Below are positions 44,066 to 52,567 of a stretch of DNA of 64,000 nt, piece after piece. Under the pieces are notes generated by a model. It was not told the DNA's origin. It did not search any database and worked only from the letters and a program-made list of their open reading frames with translations. The stretch spans positions 117,977-181,976 of the forward strand of contig NZ_QOCL01000013.1 of NCBI RefSeq assembly GCF_004006665.1. Direction: 5' to 3'. Within the stretch, counting starts at the first letter, position 1; every line of letters starts with the position of its first letter. The translations under genes were made by a program, and so were the position numbers. Source of the DNA: Halobacteriovorax sp. HLS (lineage in GTDB: Bacteria; Bdellovibrionota; Bacteriovoracia; Bacteriovoracales; Bacteriovoracaceae).

Positions 44066-44722
44066 TTAGGCAGCTTTTTTCAAGGTCTGTGAATTCATGG
44101 AAAACTCTAAATGACCGTGGTTTAGGATATCATCTTTTCCTAAAACTGCGTCAAGAGTGAAGCGTCCGGTTTCTGAACGGGTAACGACCTTACTAATATG
44201 AGAAAGCCATAGATTACGCTTTTCACTAGTAAGAAGTAGAATTTGTTTTCTCTGTGTCATTGATTGAAATAATGCAGCGAGAAAGAGCTCGGTATTGGCC
44301 TTAGAGAGATATTTCTCTGGTTTTTCTAAAAGAATATATTCAGCTTCGCTGGCCAGAGTTTTGATTAAGGCCGCAATCTTCTTAGTCTCTATATCGACTT
44401 CGTTTGGATAGAGATTTAGGTTTGTAATCTTCTTTGCAAGTTGGCAAAGGTATGATTGACCTCTATTTTCAAGAATCTTGAATAGATCACTATCACGCGT
44501 AATTTCTATTCCAGTATCGAGTAAGATATTTTCTTTCAAAGTAAGGCCTTTAATTAAAGTTGCCTTCTCTTCAATATGGTTAAATTTAAGCGAACCTCTT
44601 TTTCCACAAAACTTTAAGAAGTTTAAAAAATCTTTGAGCTGACTTTGGTTGTGTTGTTGATTATTTACTTCGAAAAGTAATATATCCCCGGTGGTAATAG
44701 TTGGAGGTTTTCTTGCTATCAT
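44066..44722 (-). CDS. ABC-ATPase-like protein lacking all nucleotide motifs
   Basis: The product is 218 residues. Its order of elements follows an ABC ATPase domain, but the motifs are gone. After TTGDILLFEV, where a Walker A should stand (residues 18-27), there is NNQQHNQS with no G-x-x-G-K-S/T. TLKENILL corresponds to the Q-loop region. VDIETKKIAALIKTLA holds the place of signature and following helix without LSGGQ. YILLEKPEKYLS takes the place of Walker B (LLDEP), and LLLTSEKR the place of the switch His. A non-catalytic ABC fold is therefore likely; a different fold is possible. It is the first gene of the operon with the methyltransferase (74-nt gap). Confidence 0.5.
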   Translation of the reverse strand: MIARKPPTITTGDILLFEVNNQQHNQSQLKDFLNFLKFCGKRGSLKFNHIEEKATLIKGLTLKENILLDTGIEITRDSDLFKILENRGQSYLCQLAKKITNLNLYPNEVDIETKKIAALIKTLASEAEYILLEKPEKYLSKANTELFLAALFQSMTQRKQILLLTSEKRNLWLSHISKVVTRSETGRFTLDAVLGKDDILNHGHLEFSMNSQTLKKAA

Positions 44723-44852
44723 TAACTTCTTTTCGGATCAATTTTGTCCGTACTTAAGTAAAGTGAGTTAATTATTTTAAATAGTTAAAAATTGTGCATA
44801 CTTTAATTTTTTTCGTTCTTTGATATACTATTGATAATATTCAAGGATTAAT

Positions 44853-46079
44853 ATGAATAAGGTTGATAGAAATACTCGGGAAATAGTAGTTGTTGGTATG
44901 GATGGTGGACTGGAATCTACTGTGGCCGCATATCTACTAAAGAAACAAGGTTTAAATGTAATTGGTCTTGGAGTCATTTTTCATGAATATGATTACCCTT
45001 GTTTTAAAACTTGGAATCCCGCAGATCTTGATAAGGTTAAACTTATTTGTGATCAACTAGAAATTCCTTTTTATGGAACTAATGTATCATCTCTTTTCTA
45101 TGCCAGAGTTATCGAGCCTGTTGTTTCTACAAAGTTGGCGGGAGAGAGTTTTGAAGCAATTATAGCTTGGAATAAAGTTCTGCTTGAAACCCTTATTTCA
45201 AAGGCAAAGCAGTTAAAGGCCACTATGGTTTCTACTGGTCATATGGCCAAAGTATTCAAAAACCAAAAGTCTGGTGTCTATAGTCTCTTAGTTCCAAACG
45301 ATGTCGCTAATGACGAAACCTATGGACTTAGTAGATTATCTCAAGCTGAACTGTCTATGCTTGTTTTTCCATTGGCCGAAATAAAAAGCACAGAAGTCGA
45401 AAAGATTGCAGGCCTTCTTGGTATAAAATTTCTTAAAGATAATAAGGCGAGTAAGGAAATAAGAAAATCATTCTTCTATGATCCTGAGTTTGTCGATATC
45501 GTCGAACGTTTCTCTCCGCCTAGTCTGCGAAAAGAAGGAATACTTATCAATTATAACGATGAGACTACTGTAGGAGAGCATGACGGAGTTCATCTCTATC
45601 ACTTAAACCAATCTGAGTTACATGTCAGGGGGACTAGTCAATTAGATAAGAACCTTCATGTTATAAAGATCTATCCTGGAAAGCAGTTGGTGTACGTGGA
45701 TTACATAGATCGTCATTATTATACTCATTGTAGATTAATGCGTTTTTCCCACGACCCTTCAATGGATTTATCAAGACCCATGAAGTGTTATGTTCAAACT
45801 GAGCCTAACGGTGAGAAGCTGCCTTGTACTTTATATTTTAAAAATAACAGAACTGTAGTTGTGGAATTCGAAAAAGAACGTACTGGACAATGTCCTCGCG
45901 GTGGATATCAGGTTTTCTACAATAAAAGAGGTATTGGTGGAAAAGTTATTGGTTCTGGTGTTGTTAGGCATGCCGGCTTCTTCGATGATGGCGAGTTCAG
46001 GACATTGCCAAAGAGTAAAATAGAAGAAGAATTAACTGGTGAAAAAGAAGAGAGAAAAGTTGTTGAATTTGAATTGTAG
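44853..46079 (+). CDS. MnmA paralogue, predicted catalytically dead
   Basis: The product is 408 residues and aligns with tRNA 2-thiouridylase MnmA over the whole length: N-terminal PP-loop ATPase fold, middle domain and C-terminal beta-barrel. Key residues differ. The PP-loop SGGVDS is DGGLES (17-22). The first catalytic Cys (C111 in the intact copy, ILCNR) is Ala105 (IIAWN), and the second (GICFIG) is absent, with no Cys between residues 67 and 220. The tail (residues 380-408) is charged. AAGGA precedes the ATG. It overlaps the M28-like gene and lies 1.2 kb from the true mnmA. Function is unknown; a tRNA-binding or regulatory role is inference. Confidence 0.75.
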   Translation: MNKVDRNTREIVVVGMDGGLESTVAAYLLKKQGLNVIGLGVIFHEYDYPCFKTWNPADLDKVKLICDQLEIPFYGTNVSSLFYARVIEPVVSTKLAGESFEAIIAWNKVLLETLISKAKQLKATMVSTGHMAKVFKNQKSGVYSLLVPNDVANDETYGLSRLSQAELSMLVFPLAEIKSTEVEKIAGLLGIKFLKDNKASKEIRKSFFYDPEFVDIVERFSPPSLRKEGILINYNDETTVGEHDGVHLYHLNQSELHVRGTSQLDKNLHVIKIYPGKQLVYVDYIDRHYYTHCRLMRFSHDPSMDLSRPMKCYVQTEPNGEKLPCTLYFKNNRTVVVEFEKERTGQCPRGGYQVFYNKRGIGGKVIGSGVVRHAGFFDDGEFRTLPKSKIEEELTGEKEERKVVEFEL

Positions 46080-47214
46080 AATCTTATTATTATTTTTATT
46101 AATAAATGTGGCCACATCTGCCAGTGGAAACTTTGTTCTAAGAGATTACGACAAGAATATTCAGAGTATGTCCTCTGTTAGAAATATTTTTAGAAAGTAT
46201 AAGAAGAATTATCTAATTAATCACTTAAGAGATTTTGTAAGGTGCTGTGGTCCAAATAGAATGGTTGGTACGAATTCCCATGCCAAAGTCGCTCCTTGGT
46301 TAGTTAACAGAATTAAGAATTTAGACTCCAAGTCTTTGCTCTATGTTGATGAATTTGTACCAGATATAGATCACGGAATCTCTATCTATCGAAAAGACTT
46401 TCAAAAAGAAATTGCAGGTAAGTATCCTAAAGACTCTGAGACTTATATTAAGTGGAATAACTTTACCAATTCAATGATTGCTCAACTTGAAAAATTCAGA
46501 CAAGTAAAGGGTAAGAATATCATTTGGGAGAAAAAGGGAACGATCTCACCTCAAGAAGTAATCATTCTTGGTGCCCATTACGATACCATTGCCTATGATA
46601 AGAAAAACCTGTCTATAGACTTTTCGGCCAAACAACCTGGAGCAGATAATAATGCCTCGGGTGTGGCGTCCCTTCTTTCTTTAATTGAAGTTCTATCGGA
46701 AGTTAGTACTCCTAAAACGATCAGGATCGTATTCTTTGATTTTCAAGAATTTGGTTTTCTTGGCTCTAGGGCCTTTGTTCAAAAGTATAAGTCTACTCTT
46801 AGAAAAGAGAAATTTGCAGGCTTTGTTAACTTATTGATGCTAGGCCATGACTCAAAATCTAGTGATAAGAAAAAGAAGTATAACAACTTTAAGGCCTATA
46901 TTAGAAAAGAATCTGATGCTTCTCATGGCCTTGATTCTAAACTTATTTCTAGTTTAAAAAGGGCCGGAGATAAGTCATCAAGTGGAATCCGGTTCGATGT
47001 TGTTTCTAGCAGCTTCAACTCGGGAGATCATATTAGTTTTTGGGACGAGTCCTTTGCAGCAGTGACTTTTTCACAAAATTGGGAAGATGACTTTAACTCC
47101 ACTAGACACCATACATCCAATGATTTTGTTGAAACTTTGAATTTCAAGACCTTATACAACGCATTCTCCTATATTGGGGCCAGTACCCTTGCTTGGAGCT
47201 ATGATATATTTTAG
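46039..47214 (+). CDS. M28-like zinc peptidase, probably degenerate
   Basis: The frame begins at GTG 46039 but TTG codons at 46060-46069 are possible starts; all open the same signal peptide (LLLFLLINVATSAS). Up to 391 residues. M28 elements: LGAHYDTIA (His180, Asp182), PGADNNASGVA (Asp203), FFDFQEFGFLGS and HHTSNDFVETL. In active M28 enzymes the third element is E-E; here it is Gln236-Glu237, so the general-base Glu is Gln. NLDMxG is NLLMLG (Leu266), losing a zinc-ligand Asp. Two of the five or six key residues are therefore missing. The gene overlaps the MnmA paralogue by 41 nt. It could be a non-catalytic binding protein. Confidence 0.65.
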   Translation: MKKKREKLLNLNCRILLLFLLINVATSASGNFVLRDYDKNIQSMSSVRNIFRKYKKNYLINHLRDFVRCCGPNRMVGTNSHAKVAPWLVNRIKNLDSKSLLYVDEFVPDIDHGISIYRKDFQKEIAGKYPKDSETYIKWNNFTNSMIAQLEKFRQVKGKNIIWEKKGTISPQEVIILGAHYDTIAYDKKNLSIDFSAKQPGADNNASGVASLLSLIEVLSEVSTPKTIRIVFFDFQEFGFLGSRAFVQKYKSTLRKEKFAGFVNLLMLGHDSKSSDKKKKYNNFKAYIRKESDASHGLDSKLISSLKRAGDKSSSGIRFDVVSSSFNSGDHISFWDESFAAVTFSQNWEDDFNSTRHHTSNDFVETLNFKTLYNAFSYIGASTLAWSYDIF

Positions 47215-47259
47215 ACCATAGCTCTTTATATTACGTCTTTTTCCTGTTACATAAACCTA

Positions 47260-48411
47260 ATGCAAAATATAGTACCTAATCAGATTAAACCTAATGAAGA
47301 AACTACTATCATCGTCGGTATGAGCGGTGGAGTGGATAGTTCCGTATGTGCGGCCGTGCTTAAAGAGCAAGGCTACAATGTAATTGGAATGTTCATGAAA
47401 AATTGGGAAGAGGAAGATGAAAATGGTGTTTGCATGGCATCTAAAGAATATGATGATGTAATCAAAGTTTGCGAAAAATTAGATATTCCATACTATAGTG
47501 TCGAGTTCGTTAAAGAGTATAAAGACAATGTTTTTAAACATTTCTTAGATGAATACGCTGCTGGCTTTACTCCAAATCCAGATATTCTATGTAATAGAGA
47601 AATCAAGTTTAAAGTCTTCTTAGACAAAGCACTTGAGTTAGGTGCTGATTATTTAGCAACAGGACACTATTGCCAGAATATTTTAGTCGACGGCAAAAGA
47701 AGACTGGTAAAAGGTAATGATCCTGGCAAAGATCAGACATATTTTCTCTATACAATGCAAGAGCAGAAATTAGACAAGGTCGTTTTTCCAATTGGACATC
47801 TTCCTAAGTCTGAAGTTAGGTCACTCGCTGAAAAATTTGATCTAGCAACGAAGAACAAAAAAGATTCAACTGGTATATGTTTTATTGGTGAGAGGAATTT
47901 TAAAAATTTTCTTTCTCAATATATTCAGCTTACTCCTGGAAATTTTGAAGGCCTTGATGGAACGGTTGTTGGCGAGCACTCAGGTGCAGCGTACTACACA
48001 ATTGGACAAAGAAAGGGACTAGGTCTTGGTGGACCTGGTGAGCCTTGGTTTGTCGTAGGTAAAGATATTGAACGTAATGTTGTGATCGTTGAAAGAGGTG
48101 AGAATCATCCAGCTCTTTTCTGTGATGAGCTGTGGGCCAATGAAATTTCTTGGGTCGCTCCAAATTTTGATTTTGAACTACCTCTAAAATGTAGAGCGAA
48201 AGTACGCTATAGACAAAAAGATCAAGAGTGTACCATTGAGAGTATTGATGGAGATTTAATTCACGTTACTTTTAAAGAGTCACAAAGGGCCGTTACTCTT
48301 AGGCAGTCTATTGTGTTCTATATAACAATAGACGAACAAAATATTTGTCTTGGAGGCGCTATGATCTCTAAGGCCGGTCAGACTCATTACGAAAAGCAAG
48401 CTAATCTCTAA
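47260..48411 (+). CDS. mnmA: tRNA-specific 2-thiouridylase MnmA
   Basis: The product is 383 residues. MnmA adds the sulfur at C2 of the wobble uridine of tRNA Lys, Glu and Gln, with sulfur passed from a cysteine desulfurase relay. The PP-loop MSGGVDSS (residues 21-28), the catalytic Cys111 (PDILCNREIKF) and Cys207 (DSTGICFIGERNF), the Asp between them in ADYLATGHY, and the C-terminal domain (YTIGQRKGLGLGG) are all intact. There is no clear ribosome-binding site before the ATG. It lies 45 nt after the M28-like gene and ends 11 nt inside the convergent phosphatase gene. Confidence 0.95.
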   Translation: MQNIVPNQIKPNEETTIIVGMSGGVDSSVCAAVLKEQGYNVIGMFMKNWEEEDENGVCMASKEYDDVIKVCEKLDIPYYSVEFVKEYKDNVFKHFLDEYAAGFTPNPDILCNREIKFKVFLDKALELGADYLATGHYCQNILVDGKRRLVKGNDPGKDQTYFLYTMQEQKLDKVVFPIGHLPKSEVRSLAEKFDLATKNKKDSTGICFIGERNFKNFLSQYIQLTPGNFEGLDGTVVGEHSGAAYYTIGQRKGLGLGGPGEPWFVVGKDIERNVVIVERGENHPALFCDELWANEISWVAPNFDFELPLKCRAKVRYRQKDQECTIESIDGDLIHVTFKESQRAVTLRQSIVFYITIDEQNICLGGAMISKAGQTHYEKQANL

Positions 48412-49993
48412 ATTCCTTGCTAAGCCCTAGTGCCTTAAATGTTTTTCTTCCAACTTCTGTTGAATGCAATAATCCATCAAATGTATCAGTTAGACTCTTA
48501 GGCCCCACTGTAACCATCATTACTGGAGTTGAAGTATGAGTTGCTGTGGCCCAAACTGCATTTTGTTGGTCTGCAAGAACTCTTGCAAAAATATTTTGCC
48601 TAATTCTATTCCCGTAAACATAGAAAGCTGAAAAGTCTTCAATGTGAGGAAATTCTTTTTCCGCCAGATATGGATGACTTTCATTATGATACTTATTCTC
48701 TGAAGATTTAAGAATTTGAGCAACATCAGCATCACTTAGCTTAAAGTCCATTTGTGACTCGAAGTATTCCTTCATCTTCTGTGGAGTTTGTTCTTTCTTG
48801 TCCCACTTAGAAACATTTTGAAGCATTTCTTGAAAAGAGGATTTTTGATTATAGATTTTATCTAAAATTTTATACTCACCGTAATTGAAGTATGATTTAT
48901 AAATTCCGTCTTTGAAGTGATCTGTTGAAACCTTCTCTTCCTTAAGTACATCATGAGCAGAGTAGCTAAAGCCAAAGCCTCCTGTTTCATGATCGGCCGT
49001 AACAACGACTAAAGTATCGTCTCTATCTTTTACCCACTGATAAACTACTCCTAGCATTTCATCTGCACTCAATAGTTCATGCAGCATTAGACCTGCATCA
49101 TTACCATGACCCGCCCAATCTATTTGTCCGGCCTCTACCATTAAGAAAAATCCTTTATCATTATCTTTTTCTAAATTCTTGAGGGCAAACTCAGTCATCT
49201 CAGTAAGAGTTGGTATTGTTCTGTCTTTATTATTCTTATTTTTCGTATACCAAATCCCATTAGGCATTGCAGAATTAGAAAATAGGCCTAGAACTTTCTT
49301 AGACTGATTTTTCATTAAATCACTTTTTTGAAAAGCAAGCGAGTATCCCTTTGACTTGGCAAAGGTTAGTAGATTCTCATCGTCTTTTCTTTTAGAGTTA
49401 TGCTTAAACTCTTTTGGAATGAGGTTCATGGAATCTGGAGTAGGCGAACTTGGTAGAAAGTGTCTAAGTCCACCTGATAACATTAGATCAGGTCCTACTT
49501 CTAACATTTGCTTAGCAATTTCATTTTCATTACTTCTCTTTTTATTATGTGAAGCATATGAGGCAGGTGTCGCGTGTGTAATTCGTGTATCAGAGATTAG
49601 TCCAGTTCTTAGTCCCGCTTTTTTAGCAACTTCAAGAATTGTCTCACTTGTTCTTCCTTTGTAATCAAGACCGACGACTTCTGGCAGAGAATATTCTCCC
49701 GTGGCATACTGAGTGGCCGAACAAGAGGAATCAACAACTAGCTTTCCTCCAGGATTTGTCATTACAGAGCTGGTCTCTCCAATACTCATAAGCTTTTCAA
49801 GATTTGTCGGCCCCTTGAACTTAGAAGATGGAGCATGCTTAGCATAGAGCTGAAGTAGCGAGAGCTGTTGTGGGCCCATCCCATCACCGATAATAAAGAT
49901 AACGTTCTTTATTTTCTTATTTGTTTGATAATAATCTTTCTGTTGTGTACATGAAGATAGAAAGACGATGGTAATGAGTAGAGCTAATTTCAC
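48401..49993 (-). CDS. Alkaline phosphatase, lipoprotein (PhoA type)
   Basis: The product is 530 residues. A lipobox (FLSSC, Cys15) directs it to the membrane on the periplasmic side. The core is PhoA-like: NVIFIIGDGMGPQQL (metal Asp), DSSCSATQYATG with nucleophile Ser89, ISDTRITHATPASYASH, MVEAGQIDWAGHGND and VVVTADHETGGFG. All metal-ligand motifs are present. It hydrolyses phosphate monoesters, supplying phosphate from outside sources. A late region (residues about 330-440) is a family insertion. In its 3' overlap of 11 nt with mnmA the two genes run tail to tail. Confidence 0.9.
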   Translation of the reverse strand: MKLALLITIVFLSSCTQQKDYYQTNKKIKNVIFIIGDGMGPQQLSLLQLYAKHAPSSKFKGPTNLEKLMSIGETSSVMTNPGGKLVVDSSCSATQYATGEYSLPEVVGLDYKGRTSETILEVAKKAGLRTGLISDTRITHATPASYASHNKKRSNENEIAKQMLEVGPDLMLSGGLRHFLPSSPTPDSMNLIPKEFKHNSKRKDDENLLTFAKSKGYSLAFQKSDLMKNQSKKVLGLFSNSAMPNGIWYTKNKNNKDRTIPTLTEMTEFALKNLEKDNDKGFFLMVEAGQIDWAGHGNDAGLMLHELLSADEMLGVVYQWVKDRDDTLVVVTADHETGGFGFSYSAHDVLKEEKVSTDHFKDGIYKSYFNYGEYKILDKIYNQKSSFQEMLQNVSKWDKKEQTPQKMKEYFESQMDFKLSDADVAQILKSSENKYHNESHPYLAEKEFPHIEDFSAFYVYGNRIRQNIFARVLADQQNAVWATATHTSTPVMMVTVGPKSLTDTFDGLLHSTEVGRKTFKALGLSKEFRD

Positions 49994-50266
49994 TAAATAT
50001 CCTAGACGATTGATTAAGTATTTATTTTAACTAATTTTTATGATTTGAGTACAGTGTTAAGTGTTTCGCTGTGAGTCTTTAGAAATGGCGAATGATAACT
50101 TTAGGATTAATTGATTTTGAAGTGAAGAGATTTTATAGAATAATGCTTTACAAGAATAGTCTTAACGGGCTTTCTTAAACGGAATGAATTTTCCCGCCTA
50201 AATTCTCCTTCGGCGCCGCCTTGAAGTTGTCTCTGCCTAAAAAACAATTTTATGTCGAGGGAGATT

Positions 50267-50848
50267 TTAATACTTTCTTAGAAGATCTCGCATTTTTACC
50301 ATATCAGCTTTTCTTGAATGTCTATCAACAAAGATTGACTGATTCTTAGAATTTGTGGCGTACAGCTCATAGTAGCCTTTGTTTTCAAATCCTTTCATCG
50401 AAGCATCTTTCCTCATTTTTGCCACATTAGGGCTATCCATGAAGTGATTAATTTCAACAGAATCAGAATCTTTAAGCTCAATGACTTTCTTCCAGATAGG
50501 TATCCAAAATACTCTGTGAGTAATAATTAAACTCTCTTTTGATTTTGTGATGAGCTTCTCATAGAAGTATAGCGCGATAAGGGTAAGAGGGAGAATGATT
50601 AAAGTCGCTTGAACTGTGTAAGCAAGATAGATATTGATACTATCTCCAGTCTCAATTAGTTTTCTAATTGGACCTTGCACGGCCAGATACATTGCTCCAA
50701 TAACGGCAAGTATTGCAATGAGGTAACCCCAAAAGACTAGAGGTAGCCCATATGTCTTAAGAACAATACTCTTAGTTGAGCCCGTATTAACAAAATCTAT
50801 TCTATCCTGCTCATCTTCTGAAACAGGAAACATATACATTAATCCCAT
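50267..50848 (-). CDS. Two-helix membrane protein with PH-like tail
   Basis: The product is 193 residues. Two transmembrane helices (about residues 34-57 and 75-98) follow a short cytoplasmic start. The C-terminal half (SLIITHRVFWIPIWKKVIELKDSDSVEI, then YELYATNSKNQSIFVDRHSR) resembles bacterial PH-like domains, where such strands follow a membrane hairpin. The start could also be a second ATG five codons in (MFPVSED). The 273 nt between it and the alkaline phosphatase gene hold no gene; I see only AT-rich sequence and a short GC-rich patch (CGGCGCCGCC near 50212). No family is assigned beyond this. Confidence 0.55.
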   Translation of the reverse strand: MGLMYMFPVSEDEQDRIDFVNTGSTKSIVLKTYGLPLVFWGYLIAILAVIGAMYLAVQGPIRKLIETGDSINIYLAYTVQATLIILPLTLIALYFYEKLITKSKESLIITHRVFWIPIWKKVIELKDSDSVEINHFMDSPNVAKMRKDASMKGFENKGYYELYATNSKNQSIFVDRHSRKADMVKMRDLLRKY

Positions 50849-50978
50849 GAAAACAATTTATTAGATGACTGCTTTTCTGGCAAGGTCTAATTTTGTCGGT
50901 TATTCAAGAAATCTTTACTTATTATTAACTAAATATTTTCTACTTGATCCCGATTATAGAATATATAAGGAGATTTTC

Positions 50979-51059
50979 ATGAGGATTAATATCGGACATA
51001 AAATTCTTTTAAATTGTGGTGATACCATTTTTCATGTTTTCAACATTATTTATTTATAG
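50979..51059 (+). other. Frame-displaced start of the chemoreceptor gene
   Basis: An ATG with a strong ribosome-binding site (AAGGAG, five to six bases away) starts MRINIGHKILLNC, a typical chemoreceptor N-terminus, and then stops at 51059 after 26 codons in this frame. Skipping one base at the GG around 51018-51019 joins it to VIPFFMFSTLFIYS in the frame of the following gene, giving a normal first transmembrane helix. So this is most likely the true 5' end of the chemoreceptor, separated from it by a one-base frameshift. Confidence 0.6.
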
Positions 51060-52560
51060 CTCCTATACTAATACGTCTAAGAATTTAATGAATGAGAAGA
51101 AGCTCTCTATTCAATTCGTAATTCAAGCGGCCATGGCAGTTGTAAAAGATCATCAAGAAAAGGTAAAAAAAGGTGAGCTAACTTTGGAACAGGCAAAGAA
51201 GATGGCGGCGGCATCAATTGGGCGCATTCGCTATGGACAGGCCAAGGATGACTACTTATGGATAAATGATAGTTTTCCTAAAATGGTTGAGCATCCTGTG
51301 AAGTCTCTCGTTGGAAATGACCTTAATACATTTAAAGATAAAGTTGGAGATAAGATCTTTGTTAAGATGGTAGATATTGCTAAAGCAAGTGGCGATGGGT
51401 TTATTCAATACACATGGGTTGATAAGAAAGATAAGTCTAAGCATGTTCCTAAGTTATCTTATATTGCTTACGATAAAGATTGGGACTGGATTTTAGGGAC
51501 GGGCATTTATATTGAGGATGTCAAAGCAACAATAAATAAGGCCCTCATCGAAGATATTACAAAAGTTATTATTGCTATGATTATCATCATTTTAGCAATT
51601 TCATTTGTAGTTAAGAAGAATATTCGTGGACCTCTTCTTTCAATTGCTGAGAAGCTATTTAAGACATCAGAATACGTTTCTAATGGCGCAAATAAGAGTT
51701 TGGATAATTGTAATCTCTTGTCCGCAGCTAGTCAGAATCAAGCTTCAAGTTTGCAGCAAACGGTCTCTTCTGTAGAAGAGATCAATGCCATGATACAGAG
51801 AAATTCCGCATCAGCTCAGGCCTCAAAAGATACATCACTAAAAAGTCAAAACTCTGCAAATAAAGGAAAGGGAAGTGTTGATGAAATGCTGGTGACTATT
51901 GAAGATATAACTAAGAATAATGAGAAAGTTATCAGTAGAATGAAACTTACAAATAGTGAAGTTTCTGAAATCTTAAATATTATTAAAAATATTAATGAGA
52001 AAACAAAAGTTATCAATGATATTGTTTTTCAGACGAAGCTTCTTTCATTCAACGCTTCTGTTGAGGCCGCAAGAGCTGGAGAGTCAGGAAAAGGTTTTGC
52101 TGTTGTAGCAGAAGAAATTGGTGCCCTCGCAAATATGTCCGGCTCAGCTAGTGAGGAGATTCGCGAACTCATTGACAGTAGTATGAATAAAGTTGAACAA
52201 ATTGTTAATTCAACGACAAGTGTAATGGATGAGATGATTGCTGAAGGCACTCAAGCCGTTGATAAAGGAAAAGAAAAGGCCTATGAATGTAAGGTCATTC
52301 TCGATGAAATTATAGGCAATGTTGATCTTGTAAATAATCAGGTTAATGAAATTGCAAATGCATCTAAAGAGCAATCTCAAGGTGTTCATGAAATTTCTAA
52401 GGCCATGGAGATTTTAGATCAAGTAGGACATGAGAATAACTCTACAGTAATTGAGACGGCCGAAAGCTCTAAGCAACTTCAAAGAGAGGCCCAGGAGTTA
52501 ATCCATGTTATTGAACAGGTTAAAGAAATGGTAGAAGGTAAGAGTAAGAAAGCTTCCTAG
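51016..52560 (+). CDS. Methyl-accepting chemotaxis protein (frameshifted start)
   Basis: The open frame gives 514 residues. Read from its own GTG it lacks a ribosome-binding site; the natural start is the ATG at 50979 in another frame (separate entry). TM1 lies at the beginning (PFFMFSTLFIYS), the extracytoplasmic part (about 30-165) is an sCache_2 domain (IRYGQAKDDYLWIND, WDWILGTGIYIEDV), and TM2 is at about 172-194. A HAMP domain is short or missing. The cytoplasmic signalling hairpin is intact: KLLSFNASVEAARAGESGKGFAVVAEEI. It senses a small ligand and drives CheA. A stop in the short frame and a long clean body suggest a recent indel, a sequencing error or programmed frameshifting. Confidence 0.8.
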   Translation: MVIPFFMFSTLFIYSSYTNTSKNLMNEKKLSIQFVIQAAMAVVKDHQEKVKKGELTLEQAKKMAAASIGRIRYGQAKDDYLWINDSFPKMVEHPVKSLVGNDLNTFKDKVGDKIFVKMVDIAKASGDGFIQYTWVDKKDKSKHVPKLSYIAYDKDWDWILGTGIYIEDVKATINKALIEDITKVIIAMIIIILAISFVVKKNIRGPLLSIAEKLFKTSEYVSNGANKSLDNCNLLSAASQNQASSLQQTVSSVEEINAMIQRNSASAQASKDTSLKSQNSANKGKGSVDEMLVTIEDITKNNEKVISRMKLTNSEVSEILNIIKNINEKTKVINDIVFQTKLLSFNASVEAARAGESGKGFAVVAEEIGALANMSGSASEEIRELIDSSMNKVEQIVNSTTSVMDEMIAEGTQAVDKGKEKAYECKVILDEIIGNVDLVNNQVNEIANASKEQSQGVHEISKAMEILDQVGHENNSTVIETAESSKQLQREAQELIHVIEQVKEMVEGKSKKAS

Positions 52561-52567
52561 TCTTGTT

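Noticed and set aside
43906..44160. 84-codon frame across the start of the methyltransferase gene
   Set aside because: It lies antisense to the methyltransferase start and the end of the ABC-like gene; no start signal and no family resemblance.
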